In this document: piece by piece, positions 6,622 through 14,630 of the stretch
How the letters are laid out: each line of letters begins with the position of its first letter
Position numbering within the stretch: position 1 is the first letter of the stretch
NCBI GenBank assembly: GCA_017962865.1
Contig: JAGCUM010000031.1
Coordinates: 1-17,271 of the forward strand
Origin: Spirochaetales bacterium
GTDB taxonomy: Bacteria > Spirochaetota > Spirochaetia > Sphaerochaetales > Sphaerochaetaceae
Direction: 5' to 3'
DNA length: 17,271 nt
Notes under the pieces: model-generated
The model's database searches: none
What the model was told of the DNA's origin: nothing
Seen by the model: only the letters and a program-made list of their open reading frames with translations
Translations under genes and position numbers: made by a program

Positions 6622-6715
6622 ATATCCCATCCGCAAGGTTCTTGCCACAGGCATGGTTCTGATTCTGTGTTGCCCCCTGCTGACAAAGAAAAAAGAGGCA
6701 GCACAACAAGTCGGA

Positions 6716-6750
6716 TAAAAAAGATTCAGCCCCGCACAGGCGGGGCTGAA
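6716..6750 (-). terminator. Rho-independent terminator after the sigma/anti-sigma genes
   Basis: On the minus strand an 11-bp perfect stem TTCAGCCCCGC / GCGGGGCTGAA with a 4-base loop, followed by TCTTTTTTATCC. It is strong and starts 31 bp after the stop at 6781. Confidence 0.92.
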
Positions 6751-6780
6751 AGGCATTGGTTTTTACTAATTTAAACTAAA

Positions 6781-7530
6781 TTAGTCTTCTACAGGAATAA
6801 TCTCGAGGACATCGGCCTCGAAGATGACAGTACCGTCAGAAGCGACGATCCTGTTCTCGCTGTCCAGGATGACTCCCGTGGCAACGATCTGACCTTCGGC
6901 ATCTCTTGCAAGACCGTCGGAGGTAATCGTGATGTTCTTCTCCTTGACCTTTGCAATCACGCGGACATCGGAACCGATCTTCTCGAGTGAGAGCGGCTGG
7001 ATGCTCTTGAGTCTGATGTCGACATCATAGCCTCTGGCATCGAGGTTCTTGAGGATCTCGTCGAGCGAGTAGTTCTCAAGGCTCTTGGATGTCGTGGCGT
7101 TGTCGGTCGATCTGGTCTGAGTGATGTTTGTCAGATCGATGGATGTATTTACGTCCGGAAGAGGAATTGCGTTATCGGAACTGCCGTTGCCGCCGAAGAC
7201 TGCCCATGAGCCGACAAAGACGACCACGAATGCGGCCGCAACACCGAGAAGCTGCGGTGCAGTAAGCTTGAAAGTCTTGCGGAGGAAGGAGTTACCCTTC
7301 TTCTTTGACAGGTGGTTTTTCTCAATCATCGAGAGGACCCTGTCCATGCGGGGCTGGATTTCCTCATCGGAGAGCTCGGCGTTCTTCATAGCGCCCTTAA
7401 TCGAAAGAAGATTCTGATAGCGGGTTCTGCAGCTGGGGCAATAGCTCAGATGCTCCTCGACCTGGCTCTTCCAGGGCTCGGTCAACTCGCCGTCGAGATA
7501 AGTGTTGAGAATCTGGTCGTCAAGGCACAT
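6781..7530 (-). CDS. Membrane anti-sigma factor with N-terminal zinc-finger (ZAS, zf-HC2) domain
   Basis: A 249-residue single-pass membrane protein. Residues 1-40 carry the zinc anti-sigma pattern with Cys2, His27, Cys31 and Cys34 (HLSYCPSC), which binds and holds the cognate ECF sigma factor in the cytoplasm. A membrane span lies at about residues 91-112 (PQLLGVAAAFVVVFVGSWAV). The periplasmic part (about 115-249) is of unrecognised family and presumably senses the signal. The ATG lies inside the sigma gene end (overlap 7520-7530) with AGGA a few bases before, so the two are translationally coupled, as is usual for such pairs. The stimulus cannot be read from the sequence. A strong terminator follows. 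Confidence 0.85.
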   Translation of the reverse strand: MCLDDQILNTYLDGELTEPWKSQVEEHLSYCPSCRTRYQNLLSIKGAMKNAELSDEEIQPRMDRVLSMIEKNHLSKKKGNSFLRKTFKLTAPQLLGVAAAFVVVFVGSWAVFGGNGSSDNAIPLPDVNTSIDLTNITQTRSTDNATTSKSLENYSLDEILKNLDARGYDVDIRLKSIQPLSLEKIGSDVRVIAKVKEKNITITSDGLARDAEGQIVATGVILDSENRIVASDGTVIFEADVLEIIPVED

Positions 7531-8062
7531 TCACTTCCTCCCGGTCCAGTTTTGCTTCAAGCTCTTTTCTTGCCCGATGCACCCGGACCTTAACATTGCT
7601 TTCCGAAATCTTCAGCTGCTCTGCAATCTGCTTGTAGTTCAGACCTGCATATTCCAGAAGAACAATCACAGTCTTGTAGATCTCAGGCAGTTCGCTTACC
7701 GCTTTCCGCACAGCTGCCGTCGATTCCTTCAGAAGAAGCTCCGAAGCCCCGTCCTTGAAGGGATTTACCTGCGGTCCCCTCATGACTTTTTCCAACGATG
7801 CAGATTCTCTCATCTTCCGCTTGTTGTGGTTGATCGAAAGGTTCTTCACCACCCGGATCAACCAGAACTTGGCATCGTCCATGGTGGGAAACACCATGTC
7901 CTTGTCGTAGAATCTGATGAATGCATCCTGACAGATATCCTCGGCAACATCCTGATTGTAGGTCACGTGGTAGGCAACCTTCATCACAACCGGGAAAACC
8001 TCGTTGTAAACCTGTCTAAAGGCAAGCTCATCACCGCTTCTGATTTCCATAAACTTTAACAA
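7520..8062 (-). CDS. ECF-type RNA polymerase sigma factor
   Basis: A 180-residue sigma-70-family protein with only regions 2 and 4. Region 2 covers about residues 20-85 (AEDICQDAFIRFYDK, then FWLIRVVKNLSINHNKRK). Region 4 covers about 120-172, with the HTH LNYKQIAEQLKISESNVKVRVHRARKEL's helix pair binding the -35 element. The preferred start is TTG at 8062, preceded by GAGGACGG. The only nearby in-frame ATG, at 8050, has that SD 16 bases away. It begins 26 bp after cysS with no terminator between, and overlaps the anti-sigma gene by 11 bp, so cysS, sigma and anti-sigma look like one transcript. A clear separate promoter was not found. Targets are unknown. Confidence 0.88.
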   Translation of the reverse strand: MLKFMEIRSGDELAFRQVYNEVFPVVMKVAYHVTYNQDVAEDICQDAFIRFYDKDMVFPTMDDAKFWLIRVVKNLSINHNKRKMRESASLEKVMRGPQVNPFKDGASELLLKESTAAVRKAVSELPEIYKTVIVLLEYAGLNYKQIAEQLKISESNVKVRVHRARKELEAKLDREEVNVP

Positions 8063-8088
8063 CCGTCCTCATCGAAAGTTACATATAA

Positions 8089-9501
8089 TTACATCTTTTT
8101 TTGCAAAGATGGTCCGGCAGGTGTGTCCTTGACAGTATAACCCAGCTCCTCGATCTGATTCCGGAACAGATCCGCAGAAGCCCAATCCTTGTTTTTCTTG
8201 GCCTGGGCACGCTTCTCGACCAGTTCCAGAACTTCGGCCGGGAAGTCCTGCGGAGCCTGTGCGGAGGCCTTGATTTCCGAAAGCTTCAGGCCCAGCACCT
8301 GGTCCATGTAGTTGACCACATAGCGCTTCTCGGCATTGGAGAGGCCGTCATCCTTGAGCATGTTCCACAGAACCGACAGACCCCTTGCAGTGGCAAGGTC
8401 ATTGCACACGAAGCCGTCGAACTGGTCCATGTAGGCCTTACCCTTCTCCGAAACCTCCGAGGCCGATACCGCTGAGTCTCCCAAGGAAGCGATTCTTTCC
8501 ACAAGGCCGAGCCTTGCGGTACGGGCACCGTCCATGCCCTGGTAGGAGAACTGGAGCTGTGTCCTGTAGGTGGCTCCGAGGCAGAAATATCTGTAGTCAA
8601 GCGGGTCATAGCCATGACTTGTAAGTACAGACATGGTAAGGAATTCGCCTGAACTCTTGGACATCTTGCCCTTGTCGGAGAGCAGGAACTCTCCGTGCAT
8701 CCAGTAGTTGACCCATTTCTTGCCCGTGGCTGCCTCGCTCTGGGCGATCTCGTTGGTGTGGTGTACCGGGATTGCATCGATTCCGCCGCAGTGGATGTCG
8801 AACTGCTCGCCCAGGTAATACATGCTCATTGCGGAGCACTCGATGTGCCAGCCCGGATAGCCGCGGCCCCACGGGGAATCCCACATCATGGCCTGCTCGC
8901 CGAACTTGCTGTTGGTGAACCAGAGCACGAAATCCTTGGGATTGCGCTTGTTGGAGTCGATGTCGATCCTGGCCCCGCTCTTGAGGTCATCGAGATTGAG
9001 TCTTGCCAGACGGCCGTAAGCCGGGAAGGTATCGATTGAGAAGTAGACGTTTCCGCCTGCCACATAGGTGTGGCCGCCCTCTTCCAGACGCTTGATCAGA
9101 TCTATCATCTGCTGGATGTGCCGGGTTGCCGGACACACCACATCGGGGCGGATGATGTTCAGGCTGTCGTAATCCTTGAAGAAGGCATCGGTATAGAACT
9201 TGGCGATGTCCCAGACGCTGCGGCCGCTCTCACGGGCGCTCTTGGCCATCTTGTCCTCGCCCTCATCCCCGTCTCCGGTAAGGTGTCCGACATCAGTTAT
9301 GTTCATTACATGCTTGACTTTATAGCCTGCATGGCGCAGTACGCGCTTGAGAGTATCCTCGAAAATGTATGTCCTGAGGTTGCCGATATGTGCATAGTTG
9401 TAGACCGTAGGTCCGCATCCGTAGAGTCCCACAAAGCCCTCAGTGATGGGCTTGAACTCCTCGACGGTCCTGGACATGGTGTTGTAAAGATATACTTTCA
9501 T
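8089..9501 (-). CDS. cysS: Cysteinyl-tRNA synthetase
   Basis: Class I synthetase that charges tRNA-Cys, cytoplasmic. With the ATG at 9501 it is 470 residues, normal for the family. The HIGH signature is HIGN at 38-41 after [15 protein letters not shown] is at 279-283. The zinc ligands that select cysteine are visible as Cys29, Cys222, His247 and Glu251, with the 25-residue Cys-to-His spacing of the E. coli enzyme. A GTG two codons upstream (9507) is in frame, but it overlaps the SD GGAG that serves the ATG, so the ATG is preferred. It is divergent from ackA and heads an apparent operon with the sigma and anti-sigma genes. Confidence 0.97.
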   Translation of the reverse strand: MKVYLYNTMSRTVEEFKPITEGFVGLYGCGPTVYNYAHIGNLRTYIFEDTLKRVLRHAGYKVKHVMNITDVGHLTGDGDEGEDKMAKSARESGRSVWDIAKFYTDAFFKDYDSLNIIRPDVVCPATRHIQQMIDLIKRLEEGGHTYVAGGNVYFSIDTFPAYGRLARLNLDDLKSGARIDIDSNKRNPKDFVLWFTNSKFGEQAMMWDSPWGRGYPGWHIECSAMSMYYLGEQFDIHCGGIDAIPVHHTNEIAQSEAATGKKWVNYWMHGEFLLSDKGKMSKSSGEFLTMSVLTSHGYDPLDYRYFCLGATYRTQLQFSYQGMDGARTARLGLVERIASLGDSAVSASEVSEKGKAYMDQFDGFVCNDLATARGLSVLWNMLKDDGLSNAEKRYVVNYMDQVLGLKLSEIKASAQAPQDFPAEVLELVEKRAQAKKNKDWASADLFRNQIEELGYTVKDTPAGPSLQKKM

Positions 9502-9523
9502 TCTCACTCCGATTTACGGCTTA

Positions 9524-9552
9524 AGAATAAGCATAAACAGTAATCTTGTAAA
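9524..9552 (-). promoter_or_regulatory. Predicted sigma-70 promoter of the cysS operon
   Basis: Minus strand: -35 TTTACA (9547-9552), 17-bp spacer, -10 TATTCT (9524-9529). The expected start near 9517 leaves a leader of about 16 bases with the SD GGAG at 9507-9510. Confidence 0.55.
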
Positions 9553-9574
9553 TATAGTCTGATTGTGATTAAAT
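9546..9574 (+). promoter_or_regulatory. Possible promoter of ackA, overlapping that of cysS
   Basis: Plus strand: TTGTAA (9546-9551), 17-bp spacer, TTAAAT (9569-9574). It is a weak match, four of six at -10. Its -35 box uses the same bases as the -35 of the divergent cysS promoter, so the two could compete. A small CCCTG/CAGGG hairpin lies in the leader. Confidence 0.35.
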
Positions 9575-9640
9575 CAAAGCGGCGCCCTGAAGCAGGGGCA
9601 GCCTCATCCAAACATAAAAACCAATTTCGGAGGAACAGCA

Positions 9641-10981
9641 ATGGTTATTCTGACGCTGAACTGCGGAAGTTCATCCGCCAAGTATCAGGTATATGACTGG
9701 GACCAGAAGGACGTCCTGGCTGTGGGAGTAGTAGAGAGAATCGGTCTTGAGTACTCGACGATCGAGCACAAGGCTACAGGCAAGGACGAGTTCGAGGACA
9801 AGTTCACCTGCCCCACACATAAAGAGGCCATTGAGCTCATCATAAAGCTCATCACAGACAAGACTTACGGAGTAATCAAAGACGTCTCCGAAATCGGTGC
9901 GGTAGGCCACAGGGTCCTGCACGGCGGCGAGATCTTCAAGAAGAGCGCACTGGTGACCGACGAGGTCGTCGAGCAGCTGAAGACCATCATCCCCCTCGGA
10001 CCGCTCCACATGCCCGCAAACATCATGGGAATCGAGGCAGCCAGAAAGGTCATGCCGAATGTCCCGCATGCAATCGTCATGGATACCGCTTTCCACCAGA
10101 CCATGCCGCCTGAGGCATATATGTACGCAGTTCCCTACGAGTGGTACGAGAAGTTCAACGTAAGACGCTACGGCTTCCACGGAACCAGCCACCTCTACTG
10201 CGCAAAGAGAGCAGCAGTGCTTCTGGGCAAGGAAAACAAGGACACCAACGTCATCATCTGCCACATCGGAAACGGTGCATCCGTAAGTGCGGTCAAGAAC
10301 GGCATCTGTATCGATACCTCAATGGGTCTGACCCCGCTCGAGGGCCTTGTGATGGGTACCAGAAGCGGAGACATGGATCCCGCAATCATGCCCTACATCA
10401 TGAACAACACAGGCATGACGGCCAAGGAAATGGATACCGCACTGAACAAGAAGAGCGGTCTTCTGGGTATCTGCGGAATGAGCGACCGCCGCGATGTCGA
10501 GAACGCAGCTGATGCCGGAGACGAGAGAGCAAAGCTCGGAATGCTGATGGAATGCCACCGCATCCGCAAATATATCGGAGCATATGCAGCCCTTCTCGGA
10601 AGGGTAGATGCCATCGTTTTCACCGCCGGTGTCGGTGAGATGGGTCCCAGAATCCGCTACCTGTCAACCTGTGGCCTGGAGAACTTCGGCATCAAGATCG
10701 ATCCTGCAAAGAACGACATCCTCAAGTGCCGCAATGCAGAGTTCGAGATCTCGGCAGACGACTCTCCGGTCAAGATCTTCGTCATCCCCACCGACGAGGA
10801 GCTGGTCATCACCGAAGATGCAGTTGCACTGATGAACGGAACCTACGACATCCATACCAACTTCCACTACAGCTTCGAGGATCCCTCTTACGTCAACAAG
10901 GGACGCGAGAGAGGCCTTGTGAAGAACCTTCAGAAGAAGCCTGAAATCGCTGCTCTGATTGCAAAGCCGAAAAAAAAGTGA
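9641..10981 (+). CDS. ackA: Acetate kinase
   Basis: Acetate kinase interconverts acetyl phosphate plus ADP and acetate plus ATP; with phosphotransacetylase it makes ATP from acetyl-CoA in fermenters. The 446 residues keep the key residues in the usual numbering: Asn7, Arg91 (GHRVLHGG), His123, Asp148 ([10 protein letters not shown]), His180 (YGFHGTSH), Arg241 ([10 protein letters not shown]) and a Glu at 386-387. The adenosine site [11 protein letters not shown] is at 208-218. The usual FTAGIGEN appears as FTAGVGEM. The catalytic core ends near residue 400; a 46-residue lysine-rich tail follows, longer than in the roughly 400-residue enzymes of most bacteria but like spirochaetal AckA. The SD GGAGG is 7 bases before the ATG. 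It ends at a strong terminator. Confidence 0.97.
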   Translation: MVILTLNCGSSSAKYQVYDWDQKDVLAVGVVERIGLEYSTIEHKATGKDEFEDKFTCPTHKEAIELIIKLITDKTYGVIKDVSEIGAVGHRVLHGGEIFKKSALVTDEVVEQLKTIIPLGPLHMPANIMGIEAARKVMPNVPHAIVMDTAFHQTMPPEAYMYAVPYEWYEKFNVRRYGFHGTSHLYCAKRAAVLLGKENKDTNVIICHIGNGASVSAVKNGICIDTSMGLTPLEGLVMGTRSGDMDPAIMPYIMNNTGMTAKEMDTALNKKSGLLGICGMSDRRDVENAADAGDERAKLGMLMECHRIRKYIGAYAALLGRVDAIVFTAGVGEMGPRIRYLSTCGLENFGIKIDPAKNDILKCRNAEFEISADDSPVKIFVIPTDEELVITEDAVALMNGTYDIHTNFHYSFEDPSYVNKGRERGLVKNLQKKPEIAALIAKPKKK

Positions 10982-11024
10982 AGTTTTTTCCAATTGCTTT
11001 GACTTAAAGGAATTGAATCCTACG

Positions 11025-11053
11025 AACCGGGTGTTTTGTGCACCCGGTTTTTT
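11025..11053 (+). terminator. Rho-independent terminator after ackA
   Basis: AACCGGGTG (11025-11033), loop TTTTGTG, CACCCGGTT (11041-11049), running into six T residues. It lies 44 bp after the ackA stop and before the next plus-strand gene. Confidence 0.92.
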
Positions 11054-11056
11054 AAT

Positions 11057-11074
11057 GGAAAAAGCAGTTTTTCC
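11057..11074 (+). promoter_or_regulatory. Leader hairpin upstream of the putative outer-membrane protein gene
   Basis: GGAAAAA (11057-11063), loop GCAG, TTTTTCC (11068-11074), a perfect 7-bp inverted repeat five bases before the GGGAG ribosome site. No good promoter is seen between the ackA terminator and this gene, so read-through or a non-standard promoter is possible. Confidence 0.4.
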
Positions 11075-11087
11075 GTTATAGGGAGAT

Positions 11088-12368
11088 ATGAAGAGAAAAA
11101 CCATCATATCCACCCTTCTTTTCCTGCTGATTGCCTTATGCCCCGTAAATGCTGCATCGGGAGACAACAAACTTGTTCTGACCTACAGCCGAAAGGCACG
11201 CTCGAAGGACCTTGAGGTAAGGCTCAACAGCCCCTATGTCTCCTACCGCATGACAATAAGACAGAATCTGGACGGAACTTTCACCCTGCTCTCACCTACT
11301 TTTCTGTGTTTCGAGAAGGACAGAGTCAGAATCGGAGAGCTCAAGGATGCCCGGCTGCTCTCACTGATGCTCGATCCGATGTCTGCCGCAATCGACAACA
11401 ACGGCTTTCGGGCGCAGAGCAACTTCAGCCGCATCAGAAGCCCGTCCCTGAATCCCAAGCTCTCCGGAGCGGCCCTATGTCTTGAAAACATCGACCTCTT
11501 TGCCTTCAATCCTGTGTTCAATCCCGAATCCCCCACGGGTTTCGGCATGATTGCAGGCAATTCGGAGGTTTTTGCAGGCCTGCTTTTCGCTACGCAGAAC
11601 CGCATTCTGATCAGGCAGTCTGCAGACCAGCTTCAGGTGAACTGGAGACAACTGGGAATAGGAAAGAACATGATCTTTTCCCTGATCGGGGCAAGCAGCC
11701 GCTCTAGGGTATTCGGCCTTGAAATCAGAAGCCGGGCCTTCATGCAGAATGCCTTCGATACCCTTCTGGGCGGAGGCACCACTTTGGGTTGGAGTCTTGA
11801 AGCCTCATCAGACCTGTTCTCGGTCAATCTGAGCCATAAGACGGGAGGTTTCGGAGTCAAGCTCAAGCGCCTTACCGATGACCTGAGTCCAAAGGACAGT
11901 TTCTCGGCACTTTTCAGGGCCGAAAGCGGGAATATCAGCAATCTGGGCTTTGAAATCGGGTATGTAAGCGATACTTACGAAGTTCCGGTCTACGGTGGCC
12001 GCAGTCAGAAACGTACAATCAGCTACGAAATAGAGGCATTCTGGCGCAGAAACAGCCTCAAGGTCATTAACAGCACCAGCTTCGACCAGGACCGGGGAAA
12101 GGTCCAGAAAACGGAGTATCTTGTTTCAGTGAAAGAAGCTGGAGCGGAACTGGAGTTCTCCTTCGTCCTCAACAGGCCTCTCGGTGCACCCTGCTTCACA
12201 AGCGGCGGGAAACTGAAGTTCAAGGCCGAGCACGCCACGCTTCAGGTCGATGATAAGAAAGTACTCCTTACAATCGGATTGAGCATGAAAAAAGAGGATT
12301 ACGAGCTTGATATCTCCATCGATCAGGATCGACGAATCTTCGCAGGTATCTCGTTTCATGGATTGTGA
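11088..12368 (+). CDS. Exported protein, probable outer-membrane beta-barrel, family not recognised
   Basis: A 426-residue protein with a clear signal peptide (MKRKT, a hydrophobic run, cleavage expected after CPVNA, about residue 22). The mature part has no membrane helix. Its second half is a series of amphipathic strands of alternating polar and hydrophobic residues (for example YEIEAFWRRNSLKVINSTS, ELEFSFVLNRP, GGKLKFKAEHATLQV), and it ends in the strand IFAGISFHGL. This is the pattern of an outer-membrane beta-barrel, although the last residue is Leu, not the usual Phe. No conserved catalytic motif was seen. The SD GGGAG is very close (2 bases) to the ATG. It stands alone between the ackA terminator and a convergent gene. 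Function is unknown and it may be restricted to this lineage. Confidence 0.8.
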   Translation: MKRKTIISTLLFLLIALCPVNAASGDNKLVLTYSRKARSKDLEVRLNSPYVSYRMTIRQNLDGTFTLLSPTFLCFEKDRVRIGELKDARLLSLMLDPMSAAIDNNGFRAQSNFSRIRSPSLNPKLSGAALCLENIDLFAFNPVFNPESPTGFGMIAGNSEVFAGLLFATQNRILIRQSADQLQVNWRQLGIGKNMIFSLIGASSRSRVFGLEIRSRAFMQNAFDTLLGGGTTLGWSLEASSDLFSVNLSHKTGGFGVKLKRLTDDLSPKDSFSALFRAESGNISNLGFEIGYVSDTYEVPVYGGRSQKRTISYEIEAFWRRNSLKVINSTSFDQDRGKVQKTEYLVSVKEAGAELEFSFVLNRPLGAPCFTSGGKLKFKAEHATLQVDDKKVLLTIGLSMKKEDYELDISIDQDRRIFAGISFHGL

Positions 12369-12388
12369 ATCGCTATTATTGACTGTTC

Positions 12389-12489
12389 ACGGGAGGAAGT
12401 CTGCTGTAAGGGCATGATGAGAAGAGATGACATACCTATGTGGTAGGCATCTCTTCGAAGCGTGTTAATTACGGCGGAATTGCTCCCGT
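12389..12489 (+). ncRNA. Long imperfect hairpin between convergent genes, candidate structured RNA or 3'-UTR element
   Basis: Bases 12389-12409 pair with 12469-12489 over 21 positions: 17 Watson-Crick pairs, two G-U pairs and two mismatches (12396/12482 and 12399/12479). An 11 x 12 internal loop follows, in which GCAT (12412-12415) could pair with GTGT (12462-12465). Next is a perfect 9-bp stem GAAGAGATG / CATCTCTTC (12421-12429, 12448-12456), then an apical TACC/GGTA. The G-U pairs hold only in plus-strand RNA, so it is more likely transcribed with the exported-protein gene ending at 12368. There is no U-tract. It matches no RNA I know: the SRP, 6S and tmRNA signatures are absent. A palindromic mobile repeat or a two-way terminator are alternatives. 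Confidence 0.5.
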
Positions 12490-12490
12490 T

Positions 12491-14002
12491 CTAGAAATTT
12501 CTCATGTTGTTGGTCGGGAACTTCGGTTCGCTGGTGACGTTGATACCTAGCTTTCTGAGTCCCGTGGAATCTCCGGCGCTGGGGATGTGGCTCATGTGGC
12601 TCTCGCATCCGCGGAGCTTGGGCAGCATGGTAAGGGCCTTCTTGGCATTCTCGTCCATGGTGGCGGCCATGGCAAGGCAGATGAGCGTCTCGTCCAGGTT
12701 CAGGCTGATTCCGCGTCCGCGAAGGCTGTCACGCTTCATGGCATAGACGCTGTCGAAGACCTGGTGCGGAATCAGATCCACATCCTTGCCGATTCCCGCA
12801 AGAACCTTCAGTGAATTCAGCACGAGGGCGCTGGAAGCATGCATCAGCGGAGAGTTGTGAGCAGTCACGAAGCGCTCGTCATTGAGCTGGATGGCTGCAG
12901 CACAGGCGATTCCGTCCTTGCTCTTTCCGCGTGCGATGGCATCGTCCAGAGCTGCCTGGGCTACTCTGACGGTAGGTCTGTCATCGCATACAAGGCCTGC
13001 CTTGGACATGATGTCATAGCTTCTCTGGACCGTTTCCTTGGTTCCGATTCCCTGGGCATACTCGCAGGCAGAACGATAGTATCTTCTTATGATCTCTTGA
13101 TTTGCAGCCTCACGTACCACGTAATCGTCGCTGATTCCGAAGCCAAGGCGGTTGACACCCATGTCGGTCGGTGAGTTGTAGGTCAGAGAACCTCCGGAGA
13201 TCTTGTCCAGAATCCTCTTTAGAAGCGGGAAAGCCTCCATATCGCGGTTGTAGTTGACCGCAATCTTGCCGGTTGCCGCCACATAATAGTGGTCGATCTG
13301 GTTGTAGTCTCCGATATCGGCGGTTGCAGCCTCGTAGGCGATGTTCACGGGATGGTCGATGGGCAGGTTCCAAATCGGGAAGGACTCGAACTTGGCGTAG
13401 CCTGATTTGCGGCCCTCGCGGAAATCGTGATAGATCTGGGAAAGGCAGGTGGCGAGCTTTCCGCTGCCGGGACCGGGAGCCGTGACGATGACGACCGAGG
13501 CATCGGTCTCGATATAGGGATTGCTGCCGTAGCCCTCGTCGCTCACGACCATGTCGACGTTGTCGGGATAACCCATGATCGGACGATGGAAGAAGACCTT
13601 CACACCGCGGCGTGTGAGCATGTCGGCGAAGTTGTTGACGCTCTTTTCTCCGTTGTAACGGGTAACGACGACCTTGCTTGCCTTGATTCCCCAGGCGGCG
13701 AAGTCATCGATCATCTTGAAAACGTCGGTATCGTAGGAGATGCCGAAATCGGATCTCATCTTGCGGTGTTCGATGTCTCCGGCATGGATGCAGATTATGA
13801 CGTCAAGGTCATCCTTGAAGGACTGGAAGACCTTCATCTTGTCATTGGTATCGAATCCCGGAAGCACGCGGGCTGCGTGGTAATCGAACAGGAGTTTTCC
13901 ACCGCACTCGATGTAGAGCTTGCCTTCGATCTTGGACTTCCTTTCAAGGATATATTGTTTCTGCTCCTCAAGATATCTTTCGTTGTTGAACCCGATTTTC
14001 AT
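12491..14002 (-). CDS. DUF1846 family protein
   Basis: A 503-residue cytoplasmic protein of the DUF1846 family, whose members are about this length and have no established reaction. It shows a nucleotide-binding-like glycine loop, TAPGPGSGKLAT (residues 174-185), close to but not exactly a Walker A motif. Other features are the N-terminal MKIGFNNERYLEEQ, the HRPIMGYPDNVDMVVSDEG segment, and IPSAGDSTGLRKLGINVTS near the end. The frame is open upstream to 14080, but that part overlaps the DJ-1 gene. The ATG at 14002 has GAGGA five bases before it, and that SD overlaps the stop codon of the DJ-1 gene, which indicates translational coupling. It is probably the last gene of an asnS transcript. The convergent gap beyond it is filled by the long hairpin. 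Confidence 0.9.
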   Translation of the reverse strand: MKIGFNNERYLEEQKQYILERKSKIEGKLYIECGGKLLFDYHAARVLPGFDTNDKMKVFQSFKDDLDVIICIHAGDIEHRKMRSDFGISYDTDVFKMIDDFAAWGIKASKVVVTRYNGEKSVNNFADMLTRRGVKVFFHRPIMGYPDNVDMVVSDEGYGSNPYIETDASVVIVTAPGPGSGKLATCLSQIYHDFREGRKSGYAKFESFPIWNLPIDHPVNIAYEAATADIGDYNQIDHYYVAATGKIAVNYNRDMEAFPLLKRILDKISGGSLTYNSPTDMGVNRLGFGISDDYVVREAANQEIIRRYYRSACEYAQGIGTKETVQRSYDIMSKAGLVCDDRPTVRVAQAALDDAIARGKSKDGIACAAAIQLNDERFVTAHNSPLMHASSALVLNSLKVLAGIGKDVDLIPHQVFDSVYAMKRDSLRGRGISLNLDETLICLAMAATMDENAKKALTMLPKLRGCESHMSHIPSAGDSTGLRKLGINVTSEPKFPTNNMRNF

Positions 14003-14009
14003 ATCATCC

Positions 14010-14573
14010 TCACTTGGCAAGCATGCCTGCTTTGACGCTCTGACTGACTTCCGCTCCGAAAAGGGCTTCGGAAATTGCAATACCGAATTCCAGAGCAGTG
14101 CCCGGACCTGCGCTTGTAATCACATTGCCGTCCCGGACAACCCTCTCGCCGCAGAACTTCAACTGCGGAGATGCAGCCTCGCAACCGGGATAACAGGTGG
14201 CCTTCTTTCCCTCGAGGATTCCGGTCTGCCCCAGCACGAAGGCCGGAGATGCGCAGATGGCGCACACCAGATCCCCGCGCTTGTAGGTTTCCAGGATGAT
14301 ACCGTTCACAAGAGCGCTCTCATGGAGGTTCTTTGCACCCGGCATTCCTCCGGGAAGGACAATGGCATCGAAAGCAGTTTCTGAGACTTCTTCAAGTGCT
14401 GCATCGCAGCGGATCCTCACATCGTGAGCCCCGCGCACCAGGTTGCCCGGCTCTGCATTCACGCCGGCTACCGTGACAGCGGCACCGCTTCTTCTGAGGA
14501 CATCGATCGGCGAAAGTGCCTCGACCTCCTCGAAACCGTCAGCAAGAATCACCAAAACCTTTTTCTCTGCCAT
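14010..14573 (-). CDS. DJ-1/PfpI (ThiJ/YajL) family protein
   Basis: A 187-residue protein of the DJ-1 superfamily. The nucleophile elbow is VCAICASPAFVLG with Cys107 as the reactive cysteine, and the supporting glutamate is in DGFEEVEAL (Glu15/Glu16). The family includes redox-sensing and glyoxalase-like proteins and a disputed protein deglycase activity; substrate cannot be told from sequence. Start: an in-frame TTG at 14579 is possible, but GGGGG six bases before the ATG at 14573 favours the ATG. It follows asnS by 57 bp with no terminator, and its stop is seven bases before the DUF1846 start, within the SD of that gene. The link with DUF1846 may be functional, but this is inference. Confidence 0.9.
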   Translation of the reverse strand: MAEKKVLVILADGFEEVEALSPIDVLRRSGAAVTVAGVNAEPGNLVRGAHDVRIRCDAALEEVSETAFDAIVLPGGMPGAKNLHESALVNGIILETYKRGDLVCAICASPAFVLGQTGILEGKKATCYPGCEAASPQLKFCGERVVRDGNVITSAGPGTALEFGIAISEALFGAEVSQSVKAGMLAK

Positions 14574-14630
14574 GTTCAACCCCCTTTTTGCGTTGATAAA
14601 AGCGGTATATTTACGATTCGGTGCGAAATC

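Larger units (their letters stand above)
6341..6780. other. 440-bp non-coding block between the anti-sigma gene and valS
   Basis: No believable gene was seen on either strand. From left to right it holds the valS leader with a TGCGCA-CACA-TGCGCA hairpin (6352-6367) next to the ribosome site, the valS promoter (6389-6417), an AT-rich repeat array (about 6490-6621), a loose inverted repeat TGTGTTGCC/GGCAGCACA (6666-6674, 6697-6705), and the terminator of the anti-sigma gene (6716-6750). Both flanking genes are on the minus strand. Confidence 0.6.

Noticed and set aside
6653..6718. A 21-codon plus-strand frame (MVLILCCPLLTKKK...) just before a hairpin
   Set aside because: No convincing ribosome site or promoter, and the adjacent hairpin has its U-tract on the other strand, where it terminates the anti-sigma gene.
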